Assembly (NCBI GenBank): GCA_025330725.1
Contig: JAIWND010000069.1
Location: forward strand, 1 to 60,680
Source: Chlamydoabsidia padenii
Lineage: Eukaryota > Mucoromycota > Mucoromycetes > Mucorales > Cunninghamellaceae
Length of the DNA stretch: 60,680 nucleotides
Reading direction: 5' to 3'
This document shows, piece after piece, positions 1 through 11,000 of the stretch. Position 1 is the first letter of the stretch, and each line of letters opens with the position of its first letter. A program made the translations under genes and the position numbers. The notes beneath the pieces are model-generated. The model ran no database searches and was not told where the DNA came from. It saw only the letters and a list, made by a program, of their open reading frames with translations.

Positions 1-512
1 ATGGCAATCAATTAGAGTGCGTCTGCTGCCCAAAAAGGATCTCTCTCTTCTCTGAAAAATTGGCGCCCGATCTCTTTGATCAACTGTGATGGTAAAATCT
101 TTACAAGGATACTAACAAAGCGCATGGCACCTATACTGGGTAAGATCATCAATCCACAACAGACTGGCTTCCTTCCAAAAAGATTCATCGCCGAAAATGG
201 TTTGGTCCTCCAACTGGTTTTAGAACAAGCAAGACATCATCAACAATCAGGCATAGGTCTCCTCTTGGATCAAGAAAAGACATATGACAGGGTTTTACCG
301 GCTTACCTCAAAAAGACAATGGATATTCTGGGTTTTCCGGCAACTCTGGTATCGACTATCATGGCTTTATTCTTCAACAATCAAGTGTACATTAATATCA
401 ACGGAAACTTCACAAATGCTATACATCAACAAAGGGGTTTACGACAAGGTGATCCTCTTTCACCTCTTCTCTTCAACATAGTTCTGGAACCTTTTCTTTT
501 ATCTTTACAGCA
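1..512 (+). pseudogene. LINE (non-LTR) reverse transcriptase fragment
   Basis: The frame from 76 encodes the fingers and palm of a LINE reverse transcriptase. It reads NWRPISL near the start, then LLLDQEKTYDRV (motif A, with the catalytic Asp) and RQGDPLSPLLFNIV (motif B). The YxDD motif and everything after it are missing, because the coding sequence stops abruptly at 512 where an LTR begins. Upstream, RLLPKKD reads in a different frame up to about position 53, so there is also a small indel near 50-56. The 5' part lies outside the window. This is a dead retrotransposon fragment; the family assignment is firm, the exact clade is not. Confidence 0.85.
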
Positions 513-1401
513 TGAAGTATGTAGGGTAGGAGAGAACACAAAAATAAACGAGAACTGTTATTACCCTTTATTTTATGTTGTTAAATAAGTGAATAATAAA
601 AAGTGATTCGAACATAATAGAAGAGACAAACTACTGCTGCTTATGTAGGCGTTGATAAATTTTTAACTGGCTAACACGGCACCAATGGAAAAATGCATAG
701 ATCCCATAGATCTGACTGCTGTTCCTCTTCGTTGAAGGAAAACTTTTTAATTGGTAAAAGATTGTACCAAAGATCTTAATTGTGAAGAAGAAAAGAAGAA
801 GTAGAATTTAATAGGTTTGGTTTCATATCATCGGTTACTAAACGCGATCGTACCTTGAAAGGTCTCCTGACTCCTTTTTTTTCTAGGAGCGGAAGTTAAA
901 TCATCATTACTCATGCTACCTTAAGTATGTGAGACTGTCAGGAATCAACAACACAAATAAAAATAACATGTCGGGAATTCAAACTGGACCCTGAAGATCC
1001 TGTACCTTGTATCACCCTCTCTCTCCCTCACCTGAAGCCTTGGCATTCTTGTCCCCCTCTTGTCCTCTTGTCCTTTTCTTGTCTTCCCTTGTCCTCTTCG
1101 CCTTGGCACCAATCTCTTGTCCCCCGTATATATATCCCCTAGTTTAGTATTTTATTTTATCTCTATCTGTTATCACATCAATAAACCCTATTAAAACCAA
1201 CAACTCTTCTCTCTTGATCTGACACTGCGCCTAGGTAAACAATCACTACCAGTCATCAGTCATCTGTCCTTTCGAAGTATTAACCTCTCTGTCTGTCCGA
1301 TTCTTGACAGAGACTTTATTTGAGGGTCAGATTTTTTATTTCTAGTCGTCAAGTTTCATAGAAGCTAATTTCACAGTTGGGTAGTAATGCCTGATACGAC
1401 A
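513..1401 (-). repeat. Solo LTR, family A copy 1 (interrupted by another LTR)
   Basis: This is the same sequence as 53481-53991, split by a second LTR at 936-1309. Removing that insertion leaves 510 bp against 511 bp in the other copy. On the minus strand it starts TGTCGTATCAGG, has a TATA-type stretch (CTATATAAGCAGC) and an AATAAA signal, and ends TTCA, as an LTR should. The flanks differ: CAGCA on the left, inside a LINE, and CATTT on the right, inside a Harbinger transposase. No target-site duplication is present, which suggests a recombination junction rather than a simple insertion. Confidence 0.85.
931..1314 (+). repeat. Nested solo LTR, family B, with 5-bp target duplication
   Basis: The 374-bp unit at 936-1309 begins TGTCAGGAATC and ends GATTCTTGACA, a near-perfect terminal inversion of TG..CA type. 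It is flanked by GAGAC at 931-935 and 1310-1314. The uninterrupted sibling at 53900-53904 shows GAGAC only once, which proves the boundaries. It contains a TATATATA stretch near 1130 and AATAAA near 1181, consistent with plus-strand LTR transcription. There is no internal retrotransposon sequence, so it is a solo LTR left by LTR-LTR recombination. Confidence 0.93.
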
Positions 1402-1426
1402 CATTTCTTGTGATGAATAGCTATTT

Positions 1427-1765
1427 GCAGCAAAACAAGAAGCAGTTAGAAAGGATGTGGAGCGTGCCTTTGGTGTTTTGCAAGGCCGCTTTGCAATCAT
1501 CAAGCAAGGTGCACGAGTGTGGAAACTGGAAGACATGCATAAAATTATGTATGCATGTGTCATTCTCCACAACATGATAGTAGAAGATGAACGAGAAACT
1601 GGGGATTTTGAAAAGGTGGCATTTGATACTTCGTTGACTCAACAAAACGGAGGCACCTTCGACAATTACCTCCGCCGATACCGTGAAATCAGGGACAGCA
1701 ACCAGCATATGCAATTGCGAGATGATTTGATAGAGCATATATGGAATTTATATGGAGACGAATAA
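1427..1765 (+). pseudogene. PIF/Harbinger transposase, C-terminal fragment
   Basis: The frame reads EAVRKDVERAFGVLQGRF, then CVILHNMIVEDE, then a tail ending in NLYGDE. These are the C-terminal hallmarks of PIF/Harbinger DDE transposases (the VERAFGVLQ block carries the third catalytic acidic residue). The N-terminal two thirds are absent: the frame is entered directly from the LTR end at 1401. The stop at 1763-1765 lies 7 bp before the stop of the convergent Myb-like gene, so the two genes end tail to tail, as in known two-gene Harbinger elements. Non-functional because truncated. Confidence 0.88.
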
Positions 1766-1772
1766 AAATAAT

Positions 1773-2784
1773 TTATTGATCTTCATTAGATCTGTTTTTT
1801 CTTATGCGCATCATTATTTCTTTTTTTTTTTTTTTTTGTTCATTGATGAACTCAAGCACATCTGGATCTTCAATGGATGACATATCTGTCATCATGAGCT
1901 GGATATCCTGCCCCCTCTGCACCAGATCGTTTGCTTTTTTGGACGACTCTTCAATAGCATGGAGCGGTTCCAAAAACTGGGCGTCATGGCGCTCTTCAGC
2001 TGTATGCCGTTCCTTGATGATTTTGACAAGTTCAGCTGTTGAGCGCTTTTCCTGCATGGCCGTCTTTGCCCTCTTGCGTCCAGTTGGGCGCGCTTCACCA
2101 TTCTCTTCTTCTCTTCTTTCTTCTTCCTCTTCTTCACTGCATTCTTCAACCACGAGGCGGCGAGCAGGCTTGGGGGCAACGGGCTTCACTGGTTTGGTGG
2201 TGAAAGTTTTCCACCTTTGCTCGTTCCGCAAGATATTCCAGCAATGCGTCAAGCGGAAGGGCTTGCCCGTAACCGTCTCAAACATCTCGTACGTCTGCTC
2301 GAGCTGTATATATATATGTATTAAAAAAAACCCCTGTTTAAAACTGAATACACACTGAAATATTACTTACCATCCTTTCGTAGTTACTCCCGCTTTCATT
2401 CCGGTCTTCCACCTGCTTGAAGAAGGAACAGAACTTGGTGACCTGTGGATGGATTGTATTCCACCTTTGGGCAAGGCCTGTCACGGGCCTGTCGGGAATG
2501 GTGGAAGCATCCTGGACCTTCTTCACAATCTCCTGTCTAAAATCCCGGAGAATGCGTTTCCACATATTGTCTCGTGATTGGTCAGTACCAATGATAGAAT
2601 CCACGGACATCTTGACCCAAGAAAGACAAAGTTGCTTGTCTTCTTGGTGGCTCCAGTTCGGGTTTTTGGACCGAGACGATTCAGCGATGACTGGAGTGGG
2701 TGGAGTGGGTGGAGTGGTGGTGGGTGGAATGATGGTAGGCATGGGGGGAATGGGGGTAGACATGGGGAGATTAGGGGTGGGCAT
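1773..2784 (-). CDS. Harbinger-associated Myb/SANT-like protein
   Basis: Two exons, complement(1773..2303, 2371..2784), give 314 residues with a canonical GTAAGT..CAG intron. The order is a Pro/Thr-rich N-terminus; a Myb/SANT-like region (NWSHQEDKQLCLSWVKMSVD..GTDQSRDNMWKRI); a segment with RWNTIHPQVTKF; TGKPFRLTHCWNILRN; an acidic Glu run; and a basic coiled-coil C-terminus. This is the trihelix/NAM-C-like partner protein encoded by PIF/Harbinger elements, which in plants helps the transposase bind DNA or enter the nucleus (family knowledge). It sits convergent to the transposase remnant at 1427-1765. The gene itself looks intact. Start at the ATG ending at 2784. Confidence 0.8.
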
Positions 2785-3062
2785 CAAGAGAATTGGTCTG
2801 TTAATTTTTTATTGGAAATTTCTACAGACTTTTTATTTTTGGAAAGGCGGGGACTACAAAAAGTGGCAAATCTACATTTGGAACGTCGTTTGGAAAGTCC
2901 GTTGGGGTGCACTGGCTTTCCAGATTTGAAAATTTTTCAAATGTAGAAACTCCGTTGGGGATGCTCTAATATATAAGTTTTTAATAGTATGGAAAAAAAG
3001 AAAGTAATAATAATAATAATAAACCAGTCAATCAATCATACAAATATAAATGTTCCATAGCT

Positions 3063-4036
3063 TTAAGAATGATGGTATGAACCCATAGTTGTGATTCCCA
3101 TCAAATTTAAATTTGCTTGATAAGTGGGAATACCACGCCTAGGAGGAGATGGGGGTGTTGAATAGCCAGGTGTATTCAAAGGTGTTGAGGTTATTACTTC
3201 TGTTGAACTTGATAAGGAGGCTGATGATAAAGATGCTGAAGGTGAGGAAGAATAGATGCCTGAATGATCGTGATGACGACCGATTGTTGGCTTCGTCGTG
3301 GTTGTTGGAGAGAGAGGATAATTATGATGTTGTATTGCATTAATATTGTTACTGTTAATAGAAGGGGATGATGATAACAAATTTGATGATTGTTGTTTTT
3401 GGGTTGTTGTTGTTGTTGTTGTTGCTGACTTTACAATATACGGAGAGTCACTTTCGTCTAAAGACACAGTGTCGGTTTCTGCTGGTCCTGTACGTGGTAA
3501 ACTACTACTTTTGTCGTCACTGAACTGACCAGAATGGAAATGGGACATGTTATCGCCATCATCATTGTCACTGTCATAGTCGTCTTTATTACTATCATTT
3601 TGATCACCAAATTGTAAAGGACGTGGTTGTTTTTGTTGACTGGTGACAATGAAACTATTGGAGATACTGATACCCTTGTCACTTGGCCGGCTACCATCTA
3701 TCATCAAGCTGTTCATTGTGTTGGCGAGGTAGGCTTGTTTTTGCTCTCGTTGCTTCAAAAGGTTTTCGATCGAAGTTCCAGTTGATACATTAGTAAGGGC
3801 ACGACACCAAGAGGCCAGTTCTTTGCCTGTTGTTGTCTTGAAATGGTAGATTTTTTTCCGCTTGTAAATTAATTCAAATGTATACCCGCTACCATTATCA
3901 TCTTTCCGCTCGTCGAACAATGGTACGTCGTTACCATTAATTTCTGGTTGAATAGTTGTAAATGATGCCAAATAAATCGAATCTTCTGGTTTCACCTTGT
4001 CATCCAACTTGAACTGATGTAAATAACCATCTGTAC

Positions 4037-4073
<37 letters not shown>

Positions 4074-5561
4074 TTCAGTAAAAGCGAGCGGGGTCTTCGT
4101 GTTTAGAAATAGGCAGGTTTCCACATATGGTAACTTACAGTGCGTCAAAACGTAGTATTTATCATGGTAATGCTTGAGAACTCCGGATCGTCTTCCAAGG
4201 ACTCCTTTATGTATCGTAGCCACGTGTGTATGTTGTTTGTTCGGATAGTTTATATGAATGTAATTTTTTTTTATGTGTTTTTCATCCACCCATTCCTTTT
4301 GTTGTGCCCTGATAAAGGCTTGCCAGGTATGCTGAGGTAAGAGATGACCGAGGACTTGGTCTAAATTGTTTCCATATTGTATAACTGTTGTTTGTTGCTC
4401 AACACAGAAATCGATAACGTCAGTGAAAACTTGCATCAGCCTTGATTCCAGTTCCTTCATATCTTGTTGAATAGGCACCATCAGTTCCCGTAATCGATTT
4501 TCTTCAGCTGTTTCTCGTTTCAAATAACGAAGTACCTCTTTGTAGAGAAAATGGGAAAAAGGATCAATCCATCGCATCACAGACACAAAACCCTATATTT
4601 TAAAATTCTAAACTTACGAAGGTTTGCTAACCATGGATCCATTTCAGGTAAACTTGGTCGTTTTGGGTCATCAGCATATTCACATAACTTATCCAAGTAC
4701 AACATACGTTTCCGAGTTTCTTTTGCACGTAATAATAGCTCTTCCATATTCAAAGCTGGGTTAGTTTTTAATGCATGAAGCTTATCACGACATTCTTTTT
4801 TGAAGCTTGATATGATTCCTTGGCATTTCTTCCTTTTTTTGTTAATATAATCTTGAAAAGATATTTACGTAAATATATAGTCCTTCCTTCCTCCAGTTTC
4901 CTAGTTCCTGCTTACCATAAAGTTCTGGATGTTCCTTTTTTTGTTTTTTAAAAGCACTTGAGCCTGTCATGTTTACAATTTCATCCATCCATCCTGTCAC
5001 AAGTTTCAAAAACACTAACCAGTTGCAGAGTCGTTTGATCATCATGTCAGCTCGATTGAAACTAGTAGAGCTGCTTGAGGCATAATCCTTGTAAAGCAAA
5101 GAGACTGGCGGTTGCTGAGGAGTTTTTCTAGCTGTTACAGAGGTAGAAGTACTACCAACTAATGTCGGTAAATCCGCTATTGGGGTTAAACCATTATCGT
5201 TATTACCAGGTATACTTTCGCCAAAACAACTATTCGACACGAGATAGTTTGAGTCAGGTGATCGCGTAGTAGTAGTAGTAGAAGAAGAAGAAGAAGAAGA
5301 AGAAATACCGCCGGTGTTGAGGGGGTCGGTAGCGTTCGTGGTAATAGCAGGGCTAGAATGCATACGAACTGGTTTGGCAATCGTGAAAGGGGTCGAAGCC
5401 GATATGTTCAAGGATCGCAGTGACTTTATATCAAGATTTATGCTGTTGGTATCAAGAATGAAGGGCTCAAAAGCGGTCGCTGGAGGGATAAGGTCAAAAT
5501 GTTCAGTAAATCGACTAGTGTGTCTCTTTATTGCTGCTGGTTGTGAGAAGGAGTCTGTCAT
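3063..5561 (-). CDS. SLM1/SLM2-like protein (helical bundle plus PH domain)
   Basis: Four exons, complement(3063..4030, 4139..4537, 4618..4851, 4916..5561), keep frame and give 748 residues. A low-complexity Ser/Thr N-terminus (about 1-180) is followed by a helical F-BAR-like region (NRADMMIKRLCNWLVFLK.. through QVLGHLLPQ). A PH domain comes next, from about residue 400 to 530 (GVLGRRSGVLKHYHDKYYVLTH, YLHQFKLDD, YTFELIYKRKKIYHFKT, ELASWCRAL). The tail is disordered and acidic/Ser-rich. The layout matches yeast Slm1/Slm2, which bind PI(4,5)P2 at eisosomes and feed TORC2 (family knowledge). Intron 3 has a run of 33 T (gene strand) just before its GGTACAG acceptor. Start chosen at the first in-frame ATG. 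Confidence 0.82.
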
Positions 5562-6161
5562 GATAATTGGTGTAATTTCAGGTCATGTAAAAGGATCAAA
5601 AGAAGTTTTTTTGAGTTGTAACCATGAGCAATATCAAAAAGGTGCCACAGACTTTTAGTTTGGATTCGTTTGGGTAGGTCCAGGCTCAAAACGAACGCCC
5701 TTGAATCGTACGAAAAAAAAAATCGATTTCCGAAAGTCCAAGTTTGACTTTTAAAGCATCCCCGTATTTGTGCACCCCTCGGTATATTTTAACCGACCTC
5801 CACCTTTTTTTTTTTTTTTTTTTTTTTTTTTGGATACTCGACTACGTTGGAGTACTTGGCGATTGAATTGGGAAGGGGGATAATAAAAAAGAATGGGATA
5901 AAATATAACTGGCTTGAAAATAAAATAAAAGAGTTGAAGTAAACATGTATCGACCTATGTACCTCTTTGCGTTGGATTGGACCGGAAGCTGTTTTGATGT
6001 CTTGTCTTTGTGGTATCCACCACTAACCGTTATTTTAGGAGTCAGTTCGTGTAACTGACGACGTCAACCTATCTAGTAACCTAAGAGCGATTTACTTATA
6101 CCCTCGCACTTTGAGAGGGTTTAAAAAAGGAAATGGAGCGTCTTTCGGGCCATTTTTCATT
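5562..6161. other. Intergenic / LINE 5' untranslated region
   Basis: This is the upstream region of the SLM-like gene (read leftward) and of LINE ORF1 (read rightward). It contains a T-run near 5804-5830 and no supported gene. The LINE 5' boundary cannot be placed from a single copy. Confidence 0.5.
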
Positions 6162-7699
6162 ATGTCTTCGGTTCATAAAGATCGGACTAAAGACTCTAAC
6201 GCTCCCAATAACTTCTTTAACTATGCGAGAGCGGTGAAGAAAAATCTCTTTCCGCTTTCCCAAGGGTCGACTTCAACATCTACTCCACCATCGCTTCAGA
6301 TGGAGTCATCATATCGGATCCCTCATAAACGTGCTTGGCTTCGCAGTTCTGAAGCCTTCACAGTTTTTTTTGATACTTCTAATTTAAAATGTACCCCTGG
6401 AACTTTTCATCGTCTTCTTCGTTCAGCCTTTCCTCCTCCGGTTGGGCTCGGTCTTCGTAGCGTTCGCGATAAAGGAACGCTTTACTACGAAATATCTTTA
6501 GCTTCTGAAGAAGCTTGTATTGAGGCTTGTACTAAAGGTCTTGAAGTTGAGGGTACTATTCATACCCCTTTTAGAGGTCTTCCGAATGATAAGGAGATTC
6601 TCGCTGTTTATCTCAAAAATATTCCTCTCCTTTCTGAGGAAAAGATTCATGAGACACTTCGTCAAACTCTCGGCCAATTTGGAGATGTAGAGGAAATCAT
6701 TTTGTATCGTGAACCAAATGGTAATTGGTTCATGGGAGAAGGAATGGCAATCTTGGGGAATGTCCATCCTGCCTCCTTTGTTTCGTCAGGAGAGGAAAAC
6801 AATACATCGGGGATGCAATCTAACTCTGGTGGTCACAGCATGGTTGCTCCACTCACTCACAAAATCGATTGGGGAGATGGTCAACGTATGTTTTATGCTT
6901 CATGGAAGAGCATGCCTTTGGTATGTCGCTACTGCCATGAATCGGGTCACTCACGGGCAGACTGTCCTGTCAAGAAAACTACACTACGATGTTTCCGCTG
7001 TAACAAAGTTGGTCACATTCGGGCTGAATGTCCAGATACATACAAAACAGTCCAATTAGTCAGACAAACCAAAGCATCTACGGTCAATGTGGTTCCTGTT
7101 GCGGAAACGGAAAAGGGAAGTACCTATGTCGCCAGAGAGGACAATGATGGGGAAATTACCTCCAATATTCAAGGTTATGATGAGGAGAATATTGGGACAG
7201 ATGAAGACGAGGAGATTGATGAAACCGATGATGACATGGGTTCATCTGTTCATTCATCTACACCTTCGATGGTGGTTGAAGATAACTCAACGGAGGCGAA
7301 CCCTCAACCAGCGACATACGATAATATGACTATCCCTCGTATTGATCAGGCGGAAGCAATCGGTCGTATTTCGGATGTGGCCAGACATTCAGAGGGGGCG
7401 GCGGTTCCCTCAACTCCTTCCCTTTCAATTCGTATCCCAAAATCCTCCATTCCCGGGATCAGGGTTCATGGTAGCCAAGCTGCGGCTCGTCTTTCAAAAA
7501 GGAAATCCAGACAAATTCAGCCAATTGGCCGTAAAGTATCTTCTCGTTCTAAATTGTTAAAGCTCACATTTTGCGGTCGGCTTTAAATTCATCTAAAACA
7601 GAAAGCGATCATCATCATGAGGGTACAATAGATCATCCCAGTTCATCATCAGCTAGTTTAACTGATATGACTGACACAAACACCTCTTCTACTCAATGA
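6162..7699 (+). pseudogene. LINE ORF1: Gag-like protein with RRM-like region and two CCHC zinc knuckles
   Basis: From the ATG at 6162 the frame gives a basic N-terminus and an RRM-like stretch around EILAVYLKNIP..LGQFGDVEEIILY. Two zinc knuckles follow, CRYCHESGHSRADCP and CFRCNKVGHIRAECP (both CX2CX4HX4C), then an acidic, Ser/Thr-rich tail. The frame breaks near 7555; the next frame continues cleanly with a Ser/Thr-rich tail to TGA at 7697-7699, so one small indel separates the two. ORF1 proteins of this type bind the element RNA. The stop overlaps the ATG of ORF2 as ATGA, the usual LINE spacing for coupled translation. Confidence 0.82.
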
Positions 7700-7819
7700 G
7701 TAATATCAACGTACAACAATATTACAACCTCCGTATCGGCACTTTAAACTGTCGATCCTTGGAGAAACACTCATCACCAACAACATTACAACAATTCAGT
7801 CGATTTTTACGTTCACAAT
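7696..7819 (+). pseudogene. LINE ORF2, first 41 codons (endonuclease start)
   Basis: ATG at 7696 overlaps the ORF1 stop. The frame reads LRIGTLNCRSL, the first beta strand of an AP-like endonuclease (EEP) domain, then SRFLRSQ, and is cut at 7819 by the 5' LTR of the chromovirus. No reverse transcriptase follows here. A LINE 3' end appears only on the far side of the chromovirus, at 13207. Confidence 0.8.
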
Positions 7820-8049
7820 TGTCGTATTCTAACAGGCATTTAGTAACAATTGTGCTACATGCTGGAATACTCAGCTCGGATAAAATTATTCTAGAGCAGT
7901 CCCTCTGCCTGCAGCCCTGTTGTTATATCCGGGGAGTAGTTTTTGTATTACTGTTTTCTTCTCTCTCTCATTTTTATCTAATAAACTTGACCCACACCTT
8001 TGACTCAGTATTCATACAGTCTTTATTTATATAAACCACCACTACAACA
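7820..8049 (+). repeat. 5' LTR of chromovirus 1
   Basis: The 230-bp terminal repeat starts TGTCGTATTCTAAC and ends CACTACAACA. It contains an AATAAA signal within TCTAATAAACTTGACC. It differs from the 3' LTR at 12978-13206 by a single base (ATAAACCACC against ATAACCACC), so the insertion is recent. Confidence 0.97.
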
Positions 8050-8071
8050 TATTTTTATACTAAATTCAACC

Positions 8072-11000
8072 ATGTCTGCTTCTAACAACAACAACCAACC
8101 CATCGTCGAAGATGACACCGTGATGGTCGAAGCCCCTTTCAGGAAGCCGCTCTCGGAATTATCCTCTGTGGAAAAGACGAAGCTTGTCTTAGGGCGTTTC
8201 AGGGTGGAAATGGATAGGGCCTCCGATGTCTATTTGGAAATGGAACTCATGGAACCTGAGCAAAGCGAAGGTCTCCTGGAAGACGGTATCAGCATGAGAT
8301 CCGTCGACCTCAATGATTTGTTGGAAGCTAGCAAGAGAGCTACCGACAAGTATTTGGATGCTAAGGCACATTTTTTGAGAATGAATCCAAATGAACCTGC
8401 TTTTGGTGGGGTGCCCCTTGTCGCCGCGAACCATGTTCACGAAACTCAAGTGGGACCAACCCTCATCAACAGCTTGCCCGGTTTGAGGTTCAAGCATGAT
8501 GCTCCTCCTACCATGATCAGGACAACTCAGGTGCATCTTGAAGTCCAAGATTTTATTACGCATTTTGAAAAGGTTTTTGCGGTGAACTGCATTGATGTGT
8601 CCGAACATTTCAAAACACCTTTGTCTTGGTGCCTTAGCGACACCATCCTCGCCCATTACCGCATGCATCAGGAAGCATTGCCGGCCGATCAGCATGAGAC
8701 CTGGGACTTGGCTAAGGAGTGGATTGCTTCCTTCGTGGAGACGCCTGCTAGCAGGATTGTCAATTTGCAAGCCCTCTTTAACGTTCGGTATGCTCAGCAT
8801 GAGAGTAGTACTGAAATGGTTGCTCGTTACAGGGATGTCTTGAAAAAGGCAAAAGTTGATAAGCTGACAGTTTATCAATTTTGGCTGTTCAACTGATGAT
8901 GTCAACACCAAAGGTCTGGCAACGTAAGTTTCAAGAAGATTTACAAGTGGCAATGAAGGAAGGAAAAGGGGATGAGCAGCAGATGTTGGATCTGCTCATG
9001 GGTTTAGATATGGATGCGGTGACGATCAGCAAGAGATCGCTTTCCGAAGCCAACACCAGCAACAGCAGGAAGTTGCACACCTCTTCTTCCACAATAGGTC
9101 TCGGTATGTGTGGTAACAAGTACAATTCCAAGACTTGTGGTATGACGTACAGACCAGGTCATAGCGCCGTGTGTCCCGTTTTGTTGGCCAAGGACAGGGA
9201 CTTGGCTAAGAAAAGAAAGGATGACGACGAGGCACCTGTGAACAATGCGTACCAACACCACCGGTACCCTAACAAGCAATGGGGACCAAGATCAGTTGAC
9301 AACGTCGACAATAAGACCAAGGCCAAGCCTAGGTTTTCTCGTGCCGTCAAGAAGACGAAACAACAAAAACAACAACAACAGCAACGAAACAGCAGCGACC
9401 TTCCTAACAATGATGGGATCAATGGTTGGCCTGTACCTGTTCCTCGCGACGACAAAGTTGTGCGTGCTGGTCCCGGTTTGGCCAAGTCCAAACATGCCCC
9501 ACCAACTGTGGATGAAATCGCTGATGAGTTGACAAAGGCAACTTATCTGTCAAGCGATGACATGTTTGATCGTTTCGGTAAGCTTAACATGAATGCAATG
9601 AAGGGAACACCGCAACTGACTTATTCTCCTAATATCAAACAGATTGACGGCGATGAAGTAAATGTGCCTGTCATGATTGGCACAATACCGGTGATGGCTC
9701 TCGTAGACGGAGGTGCCAACTTTTCTTCTTTAGATCAGAAATTCTGTATCGAAAATAAAATTGCTTTTAAACCTTACTCCAAACCTATCCCAGTGGGATT
9801 AGCAGATAGCAAAGCAATCAGCTCCATCCTCGGACGCACAGATGCTATCGAAATTCATTATAACTACAAAACATATACAGTAGCCTTGGATGTCATGAAT
9901 CTAGCTCTTAACAAAGATATGAGCATTGGTACTGATCTGATGAAAGTATTCGGCATAGGATATACTGGTTTAGCTGTTTCATGGACACCACCAGTAAAAA
10001 CGGAAGAGGAAAGTCCTTTCAAAGATGTGGCTGTACCTAATGAAGATCCTTATGGTACTCCCACTCAACAACGTCAATTCCTGGATGAAGTACAAAATAA
10101 TATCGATCGTAACCAAGCTATTGATAAACTTAGCTTGTGTACCCATCCTGATGCTATCGTGCGTCTAGATACACCTCCTGATGCAGAAGGTTTCCGTATC
10201 CAATACAAGATTCCTGATACACTCATTCCCAAGGTTCGTGAAACGATCGACAAGTGGATTGTTGATGGTGTTATTGAACGAGTACCTTCGAATGTGGATA
10301 ACCGTTGGAATAGTCCTTTAACACTAGCACCCAAAAAAGATAGTTCGGGTAAATACACGGACAAGCGTCCATGTCTTGATCCACGACACATCAACAAATA
10401 TCTTAAGGAGGACAGATTCCCCTTACCCAATATCAATGATATTTTCAAGAAATTTGCCAAGGCAGAGGTATATACCACGTTGGATTTGACAAACGCTTTC
10501 CATCGTTTTCCCATCCTTCCAGAACATAGGCATAAGACCGCTTTCACTGATCCTGACGGCCGTCAATTCATGTTCATTGGTTGTCCTTTTGGTTTGAAAC
10601 CTATTTCTTCCAAATTCCAAAGAGTCATGACCACACTCTTTACCCAACCACCGTTCCAAACGTTTGTTGCTACCTTTGTCGATGACATCGTGATCTATAG
10701 TAGCACTTACAAGGAACACGCCGGCCACACCAAGTTAGTGATCGACGAACTTACTCGATACAATTTGATCCTCAATCCCAAAAAGTGTCACTTTGCTCAA
10801 AAACAATCTATTTATTAGGTTTCTGTGTTTCGGCGCAAGGAAAGTCCTTCCTCGATCCACGCAAAGTCACTAATGCCCAAGAATGGCCCATTCCTGTTAC
10901 AGGAAAACAGATTCAACGATTCCTCGGTCTCATCAATTATTTCCATCAGTACTTGCCAAAGGCTCCTACTCTTGCTGAACCGTTGAATGCCTTGCGTAAC

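Larger units (their letters stand above)
1427..2969. mobile_element. Truncated PIF/Harbinger DNA transposon
   Basis: The element holds a truncated transposase and a convergent Myb-like gene. The right end is visible at 2966: read inward on the minus strand it begins GAGCATCCCCAACGGAG and is bordered by TAA at 2967-2969, matching the 3-bp TTA/TAA target preference and the GAGCATCTCC-type termini of Harbinger elements. The left end and half of the transposase were lost at the LTR junction at 1401. About 150 bp before the end holds repeated GTTGGGG/TTTGGAAA stretches that look like subterminal repeats. Confidence 0.72.

Noticed and set aside
4538..4586. Reading the SLM-like exon straight through from a GTG at 4586
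   Set aside because: A GTAAGT donor at 4617 and a pyrimidine-rich acceptor ending at 4538 join the flanking exons in frame; the read-through has no ATG start.
8030..8075. tRNA primer-binding site after the 5' LTR of chromovirus 1
   Set aside because: The bases after the LTR (TATTTTTATACT) do not start with TGG or resemble a tRNA 3' end complement; self-priming could not be confirmed either.
9159..9495. Cys/Phe-rich and Arg-rich minus-strand frames in chromovirus Gag
   Set aside because: They are antisense shadows of the Gln/Lys-rich Gag region.
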